Assembly (NCBI GenBank): GCA_027460605.1
Contig: JAPZAN010000066.1
Span: forward strand, 1 to 14,124
Reading direction: 5' to 3'
DNA: 14,124 bases
DNA from: Candidatus Methanoperedens sp.
GTDB taxonomy: Archaea; Halobacteriota; Methanosarcinia; Methanosarcinales; Methanoperedenaceae
The notes beneath the pieces were generated by a model, which saw only the letters and a list, made by a program, of their open reading frames with translations, did not search any database and had not been told where the DNA came from. Shown in pieces: positions 1-7,301 of the stretch; within the stretch, counting starts at the first letter, position 1; each line of letters opens with the position of its first letter. Both the position numbers and the translations under genes were made by a program.

Positions 1-814
1 TTATGACTTCTTCGAGTTTAGACCGTGTGAGGGTCATTGTCAGGTGTTTCGGGCCGCTGACATCTGCTGTTATGAAAGGCTGGTTGATCTCTGTGGTGAG
101 GGTTGTGGAAAGCTCGATTTTTGCCTTCTCCGCAGCATCACGCAGTCTCTGGTTTGCAACCCTGTCTTTTCGCAGGTCGATGCCATGTTCTTTCTTGAAC
201 TCCTCGGCAATGTAATCCACAAGCTTGTTATCCATGTCAGTGCCGCCAAGCTGTGTGTCGCCCGAAGTGGATTTTACTTCAAAAACCCCTCCTCCGAGTT
301 CCATTATTGTAACATCAAGGGTGCCCCCTCCGAGGTCAAACACCATGATTTTCTGATCGCCCTCTTTGTCAAGACCATAAGAAAGGGCTGCAGCTGTGGG
401 TTCATTGATTATCCTGATAACTTCAAGTCCCGCTATCTCCCCGGCATCCTTGGTCGCCTGTCTCTGGTTATCATTGAAATACGCAGGCACTGTGATTACC
501 GCTTTTTCGACCTTCTCGCCTAAAAAAGCCTCAGCATCCTGTTTTATCTTCTGAAGGAGATAAGCCGAAAGTTCCTGCGGCCTGTAATCCTTTCCGCGCA
601 GGTTGTATTTGTAATCCGTACCCATTTTTCTCTTAAAAGCCGTGACCGTCCCTTCAGTATTTGTCACCGCCTGCCTTCTTGCAGGCTCTCCTGTTAACTT
701 CTTGCCCCCGAGGGATATACCTTCCGCGCTCGGTATTATTACCGGTCTATTCCCCTGCATAACCGCAGCAGCCGAGTTGCTTGTACCTAAATCTATTCCT
801 ATTATCTTAGCCAT
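1..814 (-). CDS. dnaK: DnaK (Hsp70) chaperone, partial, C-terminal part outside the window
   Basis: ATP-driven Hsp70 chaperone of the cytoplasm that works with GrpE and DnaJ. About 271 codons are visible and no stop is reached at the left edge. Seen in the translation: the phosphate-1 motif [10 protein letters not shown] (residues 5-14), the [11 protein letters not shown] strand, [12 protein letters not shown], and the phosphate-2 motif [10 protein letters not shown]. The start is ATG, preceded by GAGGTGA that overlaps the grpE stop codon, which implies translational coupling to grpE 9 bases upstream. Odd: after [10 protein letters not shown] (29-38) the protein goes straight to [10 protein letters not shown]. 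Archaeal and bacterial homologues have a strand of the FPSYVAFT type here, so about 13 residues are missing relative to archaeal homologues (about 9 relative to E. coli DnaK), with the frame intact. Identification is secure; the loss is discussed as a finding. Confidence 0.96.
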   Translation of the reverse strand, partial: MAKIIGIDLGTSNSAAAVMQGNRPVIIPSAEGISLGGKKLTGEPARRQAVTNTEGTVTAFKRKMGTDYKYNLRGKDYRPQELSAYLLQKIKQDAEAFLGEKVEKAVITVPAYFNDNQRQATKDAGEIAGLEVIRIINEPTAAALSYGLDKEGDQKIMVFDLGGGTLDVTIMELGGGVFEVKSTSGDTQLGGTDMDNKLVDYIAEEFKKEHGIDLRKDRVANQRLRDAAEKAKIELSTTLTTEINQPFITADVSGPKHLTMTLTRSKLEEVI

Positions 815-823
815 TATTTCACC

Positions 824-1447
824 TCATTCTATTATTTCTTCTATATCTTCAATATTTTCTTCCGATTCTTTATTTTTCGATACTCTGACTTTAGAATAAC
901 GAATGACCTTACCGTTCAACATATAGCCCCTTGCAAATTCTTCAAGAATGGTGCCTTCATCATATTCATCCGTAATTGTTTGCATCATCGCTTCGTGTTT
1001 GTAGTGGTCGAATTTTTCTCCCACAGCTTTAATCGGGGTCAGACCGTTTTTTTCAAGAACATTCTTGAATTGTTTATATACCAGCTCCATTCCCTCGATT
1101 AACAAATCCTTATCGTTCGCCTTCTTTGCGTTTTCAATACCACGTTCAAGGGATTCCCATACATCTACCAGTTCCAGTATGAGCTTCTCGTTCGCATATT
1201 TCATGAATTCGTCCCTTTCTTTAAGGGTGCGTTTCCTTAAATTGTCAAAATCTGCGTTAAGACGAAGATACCGGTCTTTTTCTTCTTCGAGTTGTTTATT
1301 TATTATATCCAGCTCTTTCCCGAGGTTTTTTTCTTTTTTTTCTTCAGGTTCCGGAGTTTTAATTTCTTCTGCGACCTCGCCTGCGGAAGATTCAATTTCT
1401 TCTTCTTTAATTTGTTTTTCTTCCTTTTTCGTGTCCTTTTTGTTCAA
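824..1447 (-). CDS. grpE: GrpE nucleotide exchange factor
   Basis: GrpE releases ADP from DnaK and resets the Hsp70 cycle. The protein (207 aa from the chosen start) has the family plan: an acidic, lysine/glutamate-rich N-terminus, a long coiled coil (about residues 45-110, with LRLNADFDNLRKR), and a C-terminal beta domain containing FDHYKHEAMMQ and the conserved GYMLNGKVIRYSKV. Start codon: all in-frame candidates are TTG. I prefer the TTG that begins MNKKDTKKEE because a GGAG lies 10 bases upstream; the ORF is open to a TTG at 1465, which lacks a ribosome binding site. The stop codon TGA sits inside the Shine-Dalgarno sequence of dnaK. Length and motifs look normal, in contrast to its two flanking chaperone genes. 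Confidence 0.95.
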   Translation of the reverse strand: MNKKDTKKEEKQIKEEEIESSAGEVAEEIKTPEPEEKKEKNLGKELDIINKQLEEEKDRYLRLNADFDNLRKRTLKERDEFMKYANEKLILELVDVWESLERGIENAKKANDKDLLIEGMELVYKQFKNVLEKNGLTPIKAVGEKFDHYKHEAMMQTITDEYDEGTILEEFARGYMLNGKVIRYSKVRVSKNKESEENIEDIEEIIE

Positions 1448-1561
1448 AATCAAACAACTCCGCAATAAAAAAAAATCAGCTTTTCAAATCATGCAACTCA
1501 TACTAACACCATACCTCATTGGGTTATTATGTGTTATTTTAAGTTTTATTCTATTTTAATG
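1448..1561 (-). promoter_or_regulatory. thermosome-grpE intergenic region with possible grpE promoter
   Basis: An AT-rich gap between the thermosome stop and grpE. On the minus strand an AT-rich box (CTTAAAATA, around 1531-1545) could be a TATA element giving a leader of roughly 60 bases. A run of T residues and GGAG then precede grpE. No hairpin followed by a T-run was recognised, so read-through from the thermosome gene is also possible. Confidence 0.3.
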
Positions 1562-3031
1562 TTAGTCTTCTCCAACATCAGGGGCCTGGATACCGTCATA
1601 ATAATCTGCTGTATGTTCGGGTTTGACATCCATCATGCCGGTTTCCTTTGCCATTAGGATATCGTTTATGCGAAGAATCATTATTGCGGCATCGGTCGCA
1701 GATTTGATTTCCTGTGTCTTCACGCGGAGCGGCTCAACTACTCCCAGCTCAAGCATGTCCTCCGCTTTGCCCGTGAATACATTTAACCCGGCTGTTTTGG
1801 CGCCTTTATTATGCTTGTTCCTGAGGTCAACGATAATATCGATTGCATCAAGACCCGCATTTTCTGCAATGCCTTTGGGTATTTCCTCAAGCGCATCAGC
1901 ATAAGCCATTATTGCAAGCTGTTCCCTTCCGCCATATGTGTTTGCGTACTTCCTTAGCCTTGTTGCAAGTTCGATTTCAGGCGAGCCGCCGCCAGCTACA
2001 ATTTTGCCGTCTTCGATTACCACGCCAACCACGCGCAGCGCGTCATCAAGCGCCCGCTCGATTTCATCCGCCACATGCTCGGCGCCGCTGAAAATGAGAA
2101 TAGATACGGCTTTGGGATTTTCGCATCCTTCAATATAGACCATCTTATAATTGCCAACGCCGCGCTCTTCTACAAGCGCCGCTTTTCCCAAATCTTCCTC
2201 TTCAACGCCGTCCACTTTCGAGACAATATGCGCCCCTGTTGCCTTTACTAATTTCTTGATTTCCTCTTCGCTGCATCTTCGCACTGCAAAAATACCTTTC
2301 TTTTTAAGGTAATGCATTCCTATATCGTCGATGCCTTTTTCCGTGAATACTACATTGGCGCCGCTTCTTGCAAGCGCTTCTACTCTTTCTTCAACGAGTT
2401 TGCTTTCTTCAAGCCTTGCTTCGGAGAGGAGTTCAGGGGATGAAATTTTAAGAGTTGACTTGACCTGAGTTTTTTCAACCTCGATTCCTGTATCAAGGAT
2501 GGCGATTCTTGCATTCTCGACTTTCCTGGGCATATTTTTATGCGCTTTTGCCTTATCGATAACAAGCCCGTGAATGAATTTTGTATCCTTTATGCTTCCC
2601 CCGCGCTGGTGGATGATATTGATATTCTCCTTCACATTCACCTTGCCGCCCTCTTTAATCGACTTGGCGGTCTGTACGCATAACTGGACGAGTGAATCGA
2701 GGGCAAGGTCTGCGCTTTTTCCTGTAAGCGCTGTTCTTGCGATATTTTCCAGGACATCATCCGAGGCGTCAATAGCGAGTTCATTCAGGATTTCAATCGC
2801 TTTTTCGGCTGCAAGACCATAACCTCTTGTAATGGTTGTGGGATGAACGCCCTGCTCAACAAGGGCGTGCGCTTGCATTTTGTCCATGCCTTTTGGGCCG
2901 AGTGTGGTCCTGACCGCATCGGCTACGGCTTTTGCAGCCGAGATATTGAATCCGAGGGCGTCCCTTCCCTGGGTTCTTGTTTTGTCTTTGTCGAGTATGA
3001 TAATAGGCTGTCCGCTTAATTGTCCTGCCAT
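1562..3031 (-). CDS. Group II chaperonin (thermosome) subunit with internal deletion
   Basis: Subunit of the archaeal double-ring chaperonin that folds proteins with ATP. Seen: N-terminal equatorial segment with [20 protein letters not shown] (residues 32-51), an apical domain including [13 protein letters not shown] and [13 protein letters not shown], and a C-terminal equatorial segment with [13 protein letters not shown] and LAENAGLD-type residues ([17 protein letters not shown]). Start ATG has GGAGGT 8 bases upstream. The protein has 489 residues against about 540-550 in the family. The shortfall is one block: after MDKM (49-52) it jumps to [12 protein letters not shown] (53-64). In Thermoplasma alpha subunit about 58 residues lie between these points, including the NDG and GDGTT motifs that bind Mg-ATP. 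The C-terminus also lacks a Gly-Met tail. A degenerate, specialised or mis-assembled gene are all possible. Confidence 0.95.
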   Translation of the reverse strand: MAGQLSGQPIIILDKDKTRTQGRDALGFNISAAKAVADAVRTTLGPKGMDKMQAHALVEQGVHPTTITRGYGLAAEKAIEILNELAIDASDDVLENIARTALTGKSADLALDSLVQLCVQTAKSIKEGGKVNVKENINIIHQRGGSIKDTKFIHGLVIDKAKAHKNMPRKVENARIAILDTGIEVEKTQVKSTLKISSPELLSEARLEESKLVEERVEALARSGANVVFTEKGIDDIGMHYLKKKGIFAVRRCSEEEIKKLVKATGAHIVSKVDGVEEEDLGKAALVEERGVGNYKMVYIEGCENPKAVSILIFSGAEHVADEIERALDDALRVVGVVIEDGKIVAGGGSPEIELATRLRKYANTYGGREQLAIMAYADALEEIPKGIAENAGLDAIDIIVDLRNKHNKGAKTAGLNVFTGKAEDMLELGVVEPLRVKTQEIKSATDAAIMILRINDILMAKETGMMDVKPEHTADYYDGIQAPDVGED

Positions 3032-3110
3032 AATGAATTACCTCCAAGTGAGATGATTCTAAGTGTTTGTAGTTCTATAAATAATTTTGCGAGAATGGAT
3101 TCTGTTAAGT
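3032..3110 (-). promoter_or_regulatory. Thermosome promoter and ribosome binding site
   Basis: On the minus strand TTATTTATA (3076-3084) is a good archaeal TATA box. A start of transcription about 25 bases downstream would leave a leader of about 20 bases holding GGAGGT (within 3038-3048) before ATG. Spacing and sequence fit a strong constitutive or heat-responsive promoter; no repressor site was identified. Confidence 0.5.
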
Positions 3111-3194
3111 TAAGGAGTATGAGTTTATTTATTAGTGGTATAATAAAGATTATTAAAATTTGTTAATTTAACATTAAAGAAAAAAATAACGAAG

Positions 3195-3251
3195 AATTTT
3201 TATATATCTTATAAGAGATTAGATTAATACTTAGATTAGGAGTTTACCTCA
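3195..3251 (+). promoter_or_regulatory. Promoter and RBS of the small-gene operon
   Basis: A TATA-like run TTTTATATAT (about 3198-3207) lies some 45 bases before the first start codon, and GGAG (3239-3242) stands 9 bases before ATG 3252. This supports independent transcription of the AT-rich plus-strand operon, divergent from the thermosome. Confidence 0.45.
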
Positions 3252-3704
3252 ATGAAAGATTTTAAAGAGAGTTTTTTAGAAAAATTTTCTGAAATTCCAT
3301 TACAATTTAATAATTCAAATTTTGTAGGATGCAGAAGATTATCTACTGAATTAATTTCGGTAGCTGATTTTGTTGATTTTTTAGATGGTGTTTTGATAGG
3401 GGAAATTTTTGAATCGGTTTTTATGAACTTGGATGAAATCAACGACCATTATGAAATAGAAAAAGAAGAATTAATGGAATTGAATGAGTTAATAAACAAC
3501 ATCTTAAAATTACTTAATAATTCAAATTTAAACATTAATGAGAAAAATAAAACAAAATTATATGATTTATTAAAAGATGTAAGAGGCAAGGTCACAAGAA
3601 TTCAATTAAGTTATTTAATAATCAAAAAACCTAAGAAGGAAGAAAGTGGGGTTTCTTTACCTTTCCCACAGGGTGCATTAAAAATGTTAGGTAGAGTACC
3701 ATGA
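3252..3704 (+). CDS. Hypothetical protein, first gene of AT-rich four-gene operon
   Basis: A 150-residue protein I do not recognise. It looks soluble and mostly alpha-helical: an amphipathic N-terminus (MKDFKESFLEKFSEIP), an acidic central part with EIEKEELMELNELINNIL, and an Asn/Lys-rich stretch (LLNNSNLNINEKNK) typical of AT-rich DNA. No signal peptide or membrane segment is seen. The start is supported by GGAG 9 bases upstream and a TATA box. Its stop overlaps the next start in an ATGA, so the two products are probably made together and may interact. Base composition is clearly lower in GC than the chaperone and fwd genes, suggesting acquired DNA. No function is assigned. Confidence 0.75.
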   Translation: MKDFKESFLEKFSEIPLQFNNSNFVGCRRLSTELISVADFVDFLDGVLIGEIFESVFMNLDEINDHYEIEKEELMELNELINNILKLLNNSNLNINEKNKTKLYDLLKDVRGKVTRIQLSYLIIKKPKKEESGVSLPFPQGALKMLGRVP

Positions 3705-4114
3705 AACAAATTAAAAAAGAAATGGAACAATTTTTGGGTTATCCAATAGATAAGGGGGAACAGCCTATGGTATATTTTGGGGAGGAAGCGCAATATCTAT
3801 CAAGCCCAGTGACTAGATACGACTTGTTGACTTATATTAAACCGCTGTACGAGGAAATTTCTAGAAATAAAGAACGAATTAAAGAACTGGAAACCGATTT
3901 CAACAAATCAAATGAAGCAGGAGTAAAAACAATTGTTGTTGAAGAAATGTCCAAAGATAACGCAATAGCAAAAATAAAAGAATTATTCGATAAGTATCCT
4001 AATGAGAGCATATATCCAAGCGAGATAGCCGAAAAATTGCATATAGATTATGATTTGGTTTTTGAGATAGTTGAAGATTTATTGAGAGAAGATGAAATTG
4101 AAATGGCTACATAA
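3701..4114 (+). CDS. Hypothetical protein with probable C-terminal winged-helix domain
   Basis: A 137-residue protein. The middle (about 47-70, YEEISRNKERIKELETDFNK) looks like a short coiled coil. The C-terminus (about 88-137) has the pattern of a winged helix-turn-helix: a helix (IAKIKELFDKYP), then SIYPSEIAEKLHIDYDLVFE, a typical turn plus recognition helix, then IVEDLLREDEIE. This suggests DNA binding or a protein-interaction wHTH, by pattern only. It overlaps the preceding gene by four bases (ATGA) and is followed after one base by the next start, so it is an internal operon gene. It could regulate the operon; no close family was recognised. Confidence 0.75.
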   Translation: MKQIKKEMEQFLGYPIDKGEQPMVYFGEEAQYLSSPVTRYDLLTYIKPLYEEISRNKERIKELETDFNKSNEAGVKTIVVEEMSKDNAIAKIKELFDKYPNESIYPSEIAEKLHIDYDLVFEIVEDLLREDEIEMAT

Positions 4115-4115
4115 A

Positions 4116-4301
4116 ATGAGAGTAGGAAACCAACCAGGAGATTTATTAAAGGGGGAGCAAATTTTAGCCTTATTTAAAAAAGAAGAAAAGAGAACATTAA
4201 AAAATAGCACCGGCCATCATAGAGGCAACGAATCTATTTTTAAGAGCGATGTAGAATGTATATTAGAATTTCAGATTCGCAAAAAGATTCATAAACTTTA
4301 G
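4116..4301 (+). CDS. Small basic hypothetical protein (61 aa)
   Basis: Small, basic, soluble protein with no recognised family. The ORF is open upstream to an ATG at 4092 inside the previous gene, but ATG 4116 is one base after that gene's stop and is the better start (MRVGNQPGDLLKGEQI). No strong Shine-Dalgarno is visible, so expression probably depends on coupling. It holds one Cys and a His-His-Arg stretch (STGHHRGNES) but no clear metal-site pattern. It is credible mainly because of its place in a packed run of four genes. Confidence 0.5.
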   Translation: MRVGNQPGDLLKGEQILALFKKEEKRTLKNSTGHHRGNESIFKSDVECILEFQIRKKIHKL

Positions 4302-4308
4302 ATATAAT

Positions 4309-4488
4309 ATGAGAGAATTTAATCAGATAGGAGATAAAATCATCGGCGATAGAATTGTAGCAATCTACCAAGACTTTATTCCAAAAAAGGGATACAATTC
4401 CCATCCAGACGGTAGACTGAAAATGATGCTAAAAAAATCAGTGCGCTGTGTAGTAGAAAAAGCAGTTATTAAGAAAAAACCAGTCTAA
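4309..4488 (+). CDS. Small hypothetical protein (59 aa)
   Basis: A short ORF beginning MREFNQIGDKIIGDRIVAIY and ending in a lysine-rich tail (VVEKAVIKKKPV). It starts 7 bases after the previous stop in the same direction and has the same AT-rich composition, so it looks like the last gene of the operon. The alternating hydrophobic pattern IGDKIIGDRIVAIY suggests beta-strands. No Shine-Dalgarno is evident. Its TAA stop overlaps the stop of the convergent minus-strand ORF. No family recognised. Confidence 0.45.
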   Translation: MREFNQIGDKIIGDRIVAIYQDFIPKKGYNSHPDGRLKMMLKKSVRCVVEKAVIKKKPV

Positions 4489-4613
4489 TCTTCCAACTCC
4501 TCAAATTTCGTTAATCCTTTTGCTTCTTCAATCTTTTTCCTGATTCGAGTTTCCCACTCCTCATAAGTAAGTACCCCTTTTTCCTCAAGGATTTCAACAA
4601 GCGAAGTTATCAT
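4485..4613 (-). CDS. Small ORF (42 aa) in frame behind the dus stop codon
   Basis: From ATG this encodes a charged helical peptide, MITSLVEILEEKGVLTYEEW followed by a Lys/Glu-rich helix and KFEELED. The amphipathic pattern looks like real coding sequence. The same frame is open upstream, through residues EVVYPSGHKTGHIDK, to the TGA that ends dus, so it is in the same frame as dus. There is no ribosome binding site before the ATG. It may be a small separate gene, a remnant, or a tail made by rare stop-codon read-through. No family recognised. Confidence 0.4.
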   Translation of the reverse strand: MITSLVEILEEKGVLTYEEWETRIRKKIEEAKGLTKFEELED

Positions 4614-4658
4614 TTTGTCAATGTGACCCGTTTTATGTCCCGATGGATAAACAACCTC

Positions 4659-5612
4659 TCATTCCAATCCTCCGATTATCCCCATCACAGAATCAATATC
4701 ATTTGCTTTATTAATCTCTATACGCACAGATTTTATGTTATCCATCCCTTTCGTGAACCACTGCGCATTAAGCTTCAGGTCATTTAAAGCCAGCATGCCA
4801 TATTTACTGCACAAAGCCGTGTACTCATAAAAATCCCGAAGCCGTTCATCCATCGCCTGAGTGGGTAATAATTCCCCGGTGGAAAGATAATGAGAAAGTC
4901 TCCTGAATATATACGGGTTCCCGATTGCAGCCCTTCCTATCATAAGCCCGTCGCACTGCGTATATTCAAGCACCTGCATGGCGGTTTTCTCATCGCAAAT
5001 ATCGCCGTTTGCAATAACGGGGATTGAAAGTTCTTTCTTGATACCTTTAATGAATTCAAGGTTGGAGCTTCCCGAAAAGCCCTGTTTCTGTGTCCTTCCG
5101 TGGATTGTAATCGCCGCCGCGCCTGCTTTTTCGATAGTCCGTGCAATTTTTAACGTCTCATCAAAACTATTCATTATTCTTATCTTCGCTGTGAGCGGTA
5201 CATCAAGGGCAGAAGAAAGCTGTTCTATTATTTCCCTTATCATTTCAGGGTTTTTCAGGAGCGCAGACCCGAACCCGTTTTTGATAACGCTTTGCGCAGG
5301 GCAGCCAAGGTTTATGTCGAAAATGTCCGGATTATATCTTTCCTGCAGGATACGCGCAGAATTGACAAGGTCAGCCGCATCAGAACCCAGTAACTGGATT
5401 CCGAAAGGTCTCTCGTCTTTAGATGTAAGACCTCTATCTATGCTTTCGGCATTTCGCCTGACAATCCCGCCGGAACAGACCATCTCTGAATACACAAGCG
5501 ATGCCCCATACTTTTTGCAAAGCAGCCTGAAGGGCAGGTTTGTGACCTCTGACATCGGGGCAAGAACAAGATTCCCGTCCAGCCTCATTTTTCCAATATT
5601 TAGATGAATCAT
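4659..5612 (-). CDS. tRNA-dihydrouridine synthase, DusB/COG0042 type
   Basis: FMN-dependent enzyme that reduces uridine to dihydrouridine in tRNA. The 317-residue protein has the full TIM-barrel signature: GNLVLAPMSEVTNLPFR (13-29), the active-site cysteine in NLGCP (Cys104), KIR at 143-145, HGRT (171-174), IPVIANGDI, and GLMIGRAAIGNP near the end of the barrel, followed by a helical C-terminal domain. The length is normal. Start ATG is consistent with the family N-terminus; no strong SD is next to it. It lies 37 bases downstream of fwdD in the same direction, so it is probably the last gene of that transcript. Its TGA is followed in frame by a further open stretch (see the 42-codon ORF). The specific dihydrouridine position cannot be told. 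Confidence 0.93.
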   Translation of the reverse strand: MIHLNIGKMRLDGNLVLAPMSEVTNLPFRLLCKKYGASLVYSEMVCSGGIVRRNAESIDRGLTSKDERPFGIQLLGSDAADLVNSARILQERYNPDIFDINLGCPAQSVIKNGFGSALLKNPEMIREIIEQLSSALDVPLTAKIRIMNSFDETLKIARTIEKAGAAAITIHGRTQKQGFSGSSNLEFIKGIKKELSIPVIANGDICDEKTAMQVLEYTQCDGLMIGRAAIGNPYIFRRLSHYLSTGELLPTQAMDERLRDFYEYTALCSKYGMLALNDLKLNAQWFTKGMDNIKSVRIEINKANDIDSVMGIIGGLE

Positions 5613-5649
5613 ACGTTTTAAATCCGGTACTCTCCCTTTTTCGATTTAA

Positions 5650-6081
5650 TCAAACCTGCTTTAATTTTCTAAAATATTCCATCAAGCTTTCAAGACTTGT
5701 AATCTCTTCTTTCACAAGAGAAATTTTTGCGGTAATATTCTTGAAATCGGGAAGCCCTTTTCCTCCAGTATCATCTGATACAAGAACATTTGACCACGGG
5801 CTGTTCACCATGAATGCTACCCCGCCGGGTTCATCTCTTTTGGATTCCCTGACCTCCACGACGATGCTTCCATTATTATTGGCAACTTTCACTCTGTCTC
5901 CGGGTTTTAATCCCATTTTTTCCATGTCGTTTTTACTCATTACGATGCATGCCGATAGTTTTTCATAATCCTTTCCAAACCTGTCGCGTTCCTGCGCCTC
6001 GACCTGGAAAATATCCCTGAATGTAGTGATTTTTATCTCGTATTCCGGGTTTTTCAGGAACTTTCCGACATCGATTCCCAT
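5650..6081 (-). CDS. fwdD: Formylmethanofuran dehydrogenase subunit D
   Basis: Subunit D of formylmethanofuran dehydrogenase corresponds to the molybdopterin-dinucleotide-binding domain found at the C-terminus of other molybdopterin oxidoreductases. In the complex it helps hold the W/Mo-pterin cofactor together with FwdB. Seen: a small beta-barrel protein of 143 residues with the CIVMSKNDMEKMGLKPGDRV segment typical of this domain, NNNGSIVVEV, and GVAFMVNSPWSNVLV. The first base of its ATG is the last base of the fwdB stop (TAATG), so it is translationally coupled to fwdB. The size is slightly above the usual 125-135 residues because of a C-terminal helix. Fwd or Fmd (W versus Mo) isotype cannot be decided from this. 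Confidence 0.92.
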   Translation of the reverse strand: MGIDVGKFLKNPEYEIKITTFRDIFQVEAQERDRFGKDYEKLSACIVMSKNDMEKMGLKPGDRVKVANNNGSIVVEVRESKRDEPGGVAFMVNSPWSNVLVSDDTGGKGLPDFKNITAKISLVKEEITSLESLMEYFRKLKQV

Positions 6082-7292
6082 TAAAGCGCCCCCATCAATC
6101 GCACAAGCAGTTCCTCATCTGTAAGATAATCGCTTTCTATTATCTTTGAGAGCCCGATTTTTTTCCCGTCCATCCTCACGGCTGTACCGCCTGATTCAAC
6201 TCCAGACACGGCGCACGGGATTGTTACGGCGGCTATTTTTGATGTCATGGTGACGCACGGGTCTATACATATCACCGGTATGGATGCAAGGTGCCGGATT
6301 AATGAACGCGTCAGGCTTGATAGCGGGTCAGAACCAGCGACGAGCAGGGCGTCTATGCTTTTTTCCCGAAGCGCCTCAATGATTGAATATTTATCGTCAT
6401 GAACCGCTGTGTCATGAAATCTAACCCTGTTCACGAACCCGGTTTCTTTGAACAGGTTCTCGTTAAAACCTCGCATATTGTAATGACCCACCATGGGCAT
6501 AATTTGGAAATTCGGGAGCTTATCTGCAAGTGAAACCAGGATATCAAAATCCTCTTTTATAGAATATGTGAGCCCGATGCCAACAAAAATCACTCCGAAC
6601 TCTGCCTTTTTCAATATGGCTGCAAGCTCAAGAATCTTTTTTGGCTCGTACGCTGGGACTTTCCCGGAGAGGGCGTCTATCAGGGCAAGGATAAATTCCC
6701 TGTCGCCCTTTGGCTGTATCCTGTAAAAGTGCCCCTTGCATATCTTTGCGGTATTGGATTCGCGCACATCTATCGCTATGGCAATCCGGTCTTCTTCGTA
6801 GCCGCGCTGGCGGGATTCGCCGCGGGGAAAATATGAGAACCTGGAGAGATGCCGCGGCTGTGAGTCCTGCGCATCCGACCCCCAATAGACAAGGACATCA
6901 GCTTTATTCCTTACATCTTCGAGCGTGCATGTCCTGAATTTTTTCTGGAGTATCTTTTCTATCAAAAGCCCCTGGCAAAATGATGATGTGTCATCGATCA
7001 TTGCGCCCAGTTTTTTTGCCAGCTGGATTCCTTTTACCTGGGCTTCACATGTCGAGTTGCTAAAACCAAAAAGCATCGGTGATTTTGAATCCTTAAGTAT
7101 CCCGGCAGCTTTCTTTATGGCACTTTCGATATCCGAAGGCTTCTGGTCTATGGTCGGCGCCAGCCTGTTAATGCAGCCCTTTATCCTTGCAGCCCCACGC
7201 CTGCATGCATTTCTTGTCTCTTTTATCCTGCCGCTCTCAACGACTACCTCAATATCATCGCATAACAGTGCACATCCGGGGCAGGTTGACAT
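6081..7292 (-). CDS. fwdB: Formylmethanofuran dehydrogenase subunit B (catalytic W/Mo-pterin subunit)
   Basis: FwdB carries the W/Mo bis-pterin centre that reduces CO2 to formate (or the reverse), coupled to the amidohydrolase subunit FwdA. Seen: the 4Fe-4S ligands Cys4, Cys7, Cys11 and Cys30, WGSDAQDSQPRHLSR, the metal-ligand cysteine Cys106 in DDTSSFCQG, and GHYNMRGFN (270-278). Start: ATG 7292 with AGGTG six bases upstream, that SD overlapping the stop of the preceding gene; a GTG at 7301 is open but less likely. 403 residues against about 430 in Methanothermobacter. Odd: in the M. wolfei enzyme the ligand Cys118 is followed by His119, and Arg288 is also at the active site. Here these positions read Gln107 and Val268. 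This may be a lineage feature of Methanosarcinales-type FwdB. fwdA and fwdC are not in this window. Confidence 0.95.
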   Translation of the reverse strand: MSTCPGCALLCDDIEVVVESGRIKETRNACRRGAARIKGCINRLAPTIDQKPSDIESAIKKAAGILKDSKSPMLFGFSNSTCEAQVKGIQLAKKLGAMIDDTSSFCQGLLIEKILQKKFRTCTLEDVRNKADVLVYWGSDAQDSQPRHLSRFSYFPRGESRQRGYEEDRIAIAIDVRESNTAKICKGHFYRIQPKGDREFILALIDALSGKVPAYEPKKILELAAILKKAEFGVIFVGIGLTYSIKEDFDILVSLADKLPNFQIMPMVGHYNMRGFNENLFKETGFVNRVRFHDTAVHDDKYSIIEALREKSIDALLVAGSDPLSSLTRSLIRHLASIPVICIDPCVTMTSKIAAVTIPCAVSGVESGGTAVRMDGKKIGLSKIIESDYLTDEELLVRLMGAL

Positions 7293-7301
7293 TAAAAACA
7301 C

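Noticed and set aside
1065..1559. Plus-strand reading frame of 164 codons opposite grpE
   Set aside because: Ser/Phe-rich mirror of the Lys/Glu-rich grpE codons; no independent support.
1562..3031. Thermosome as frameshifted pseudogene
   Set aside because: The frame is continuous from a good RBS to the stop and both sides of the gap match the family; it is a clean in-frame loss, not a frameshift.
4659..4661. TGA at the end of dus as a selenocysteine codon
   Set aside because: The Dus domain is complete before it, no SECIS-like element was recognised, and Sec use is not expected in this lineage.
4978..5607. Plus-strand reading frame of 209 codons opposite dus
   Set aside because: Antisense shadow of a gene with full family motifs.
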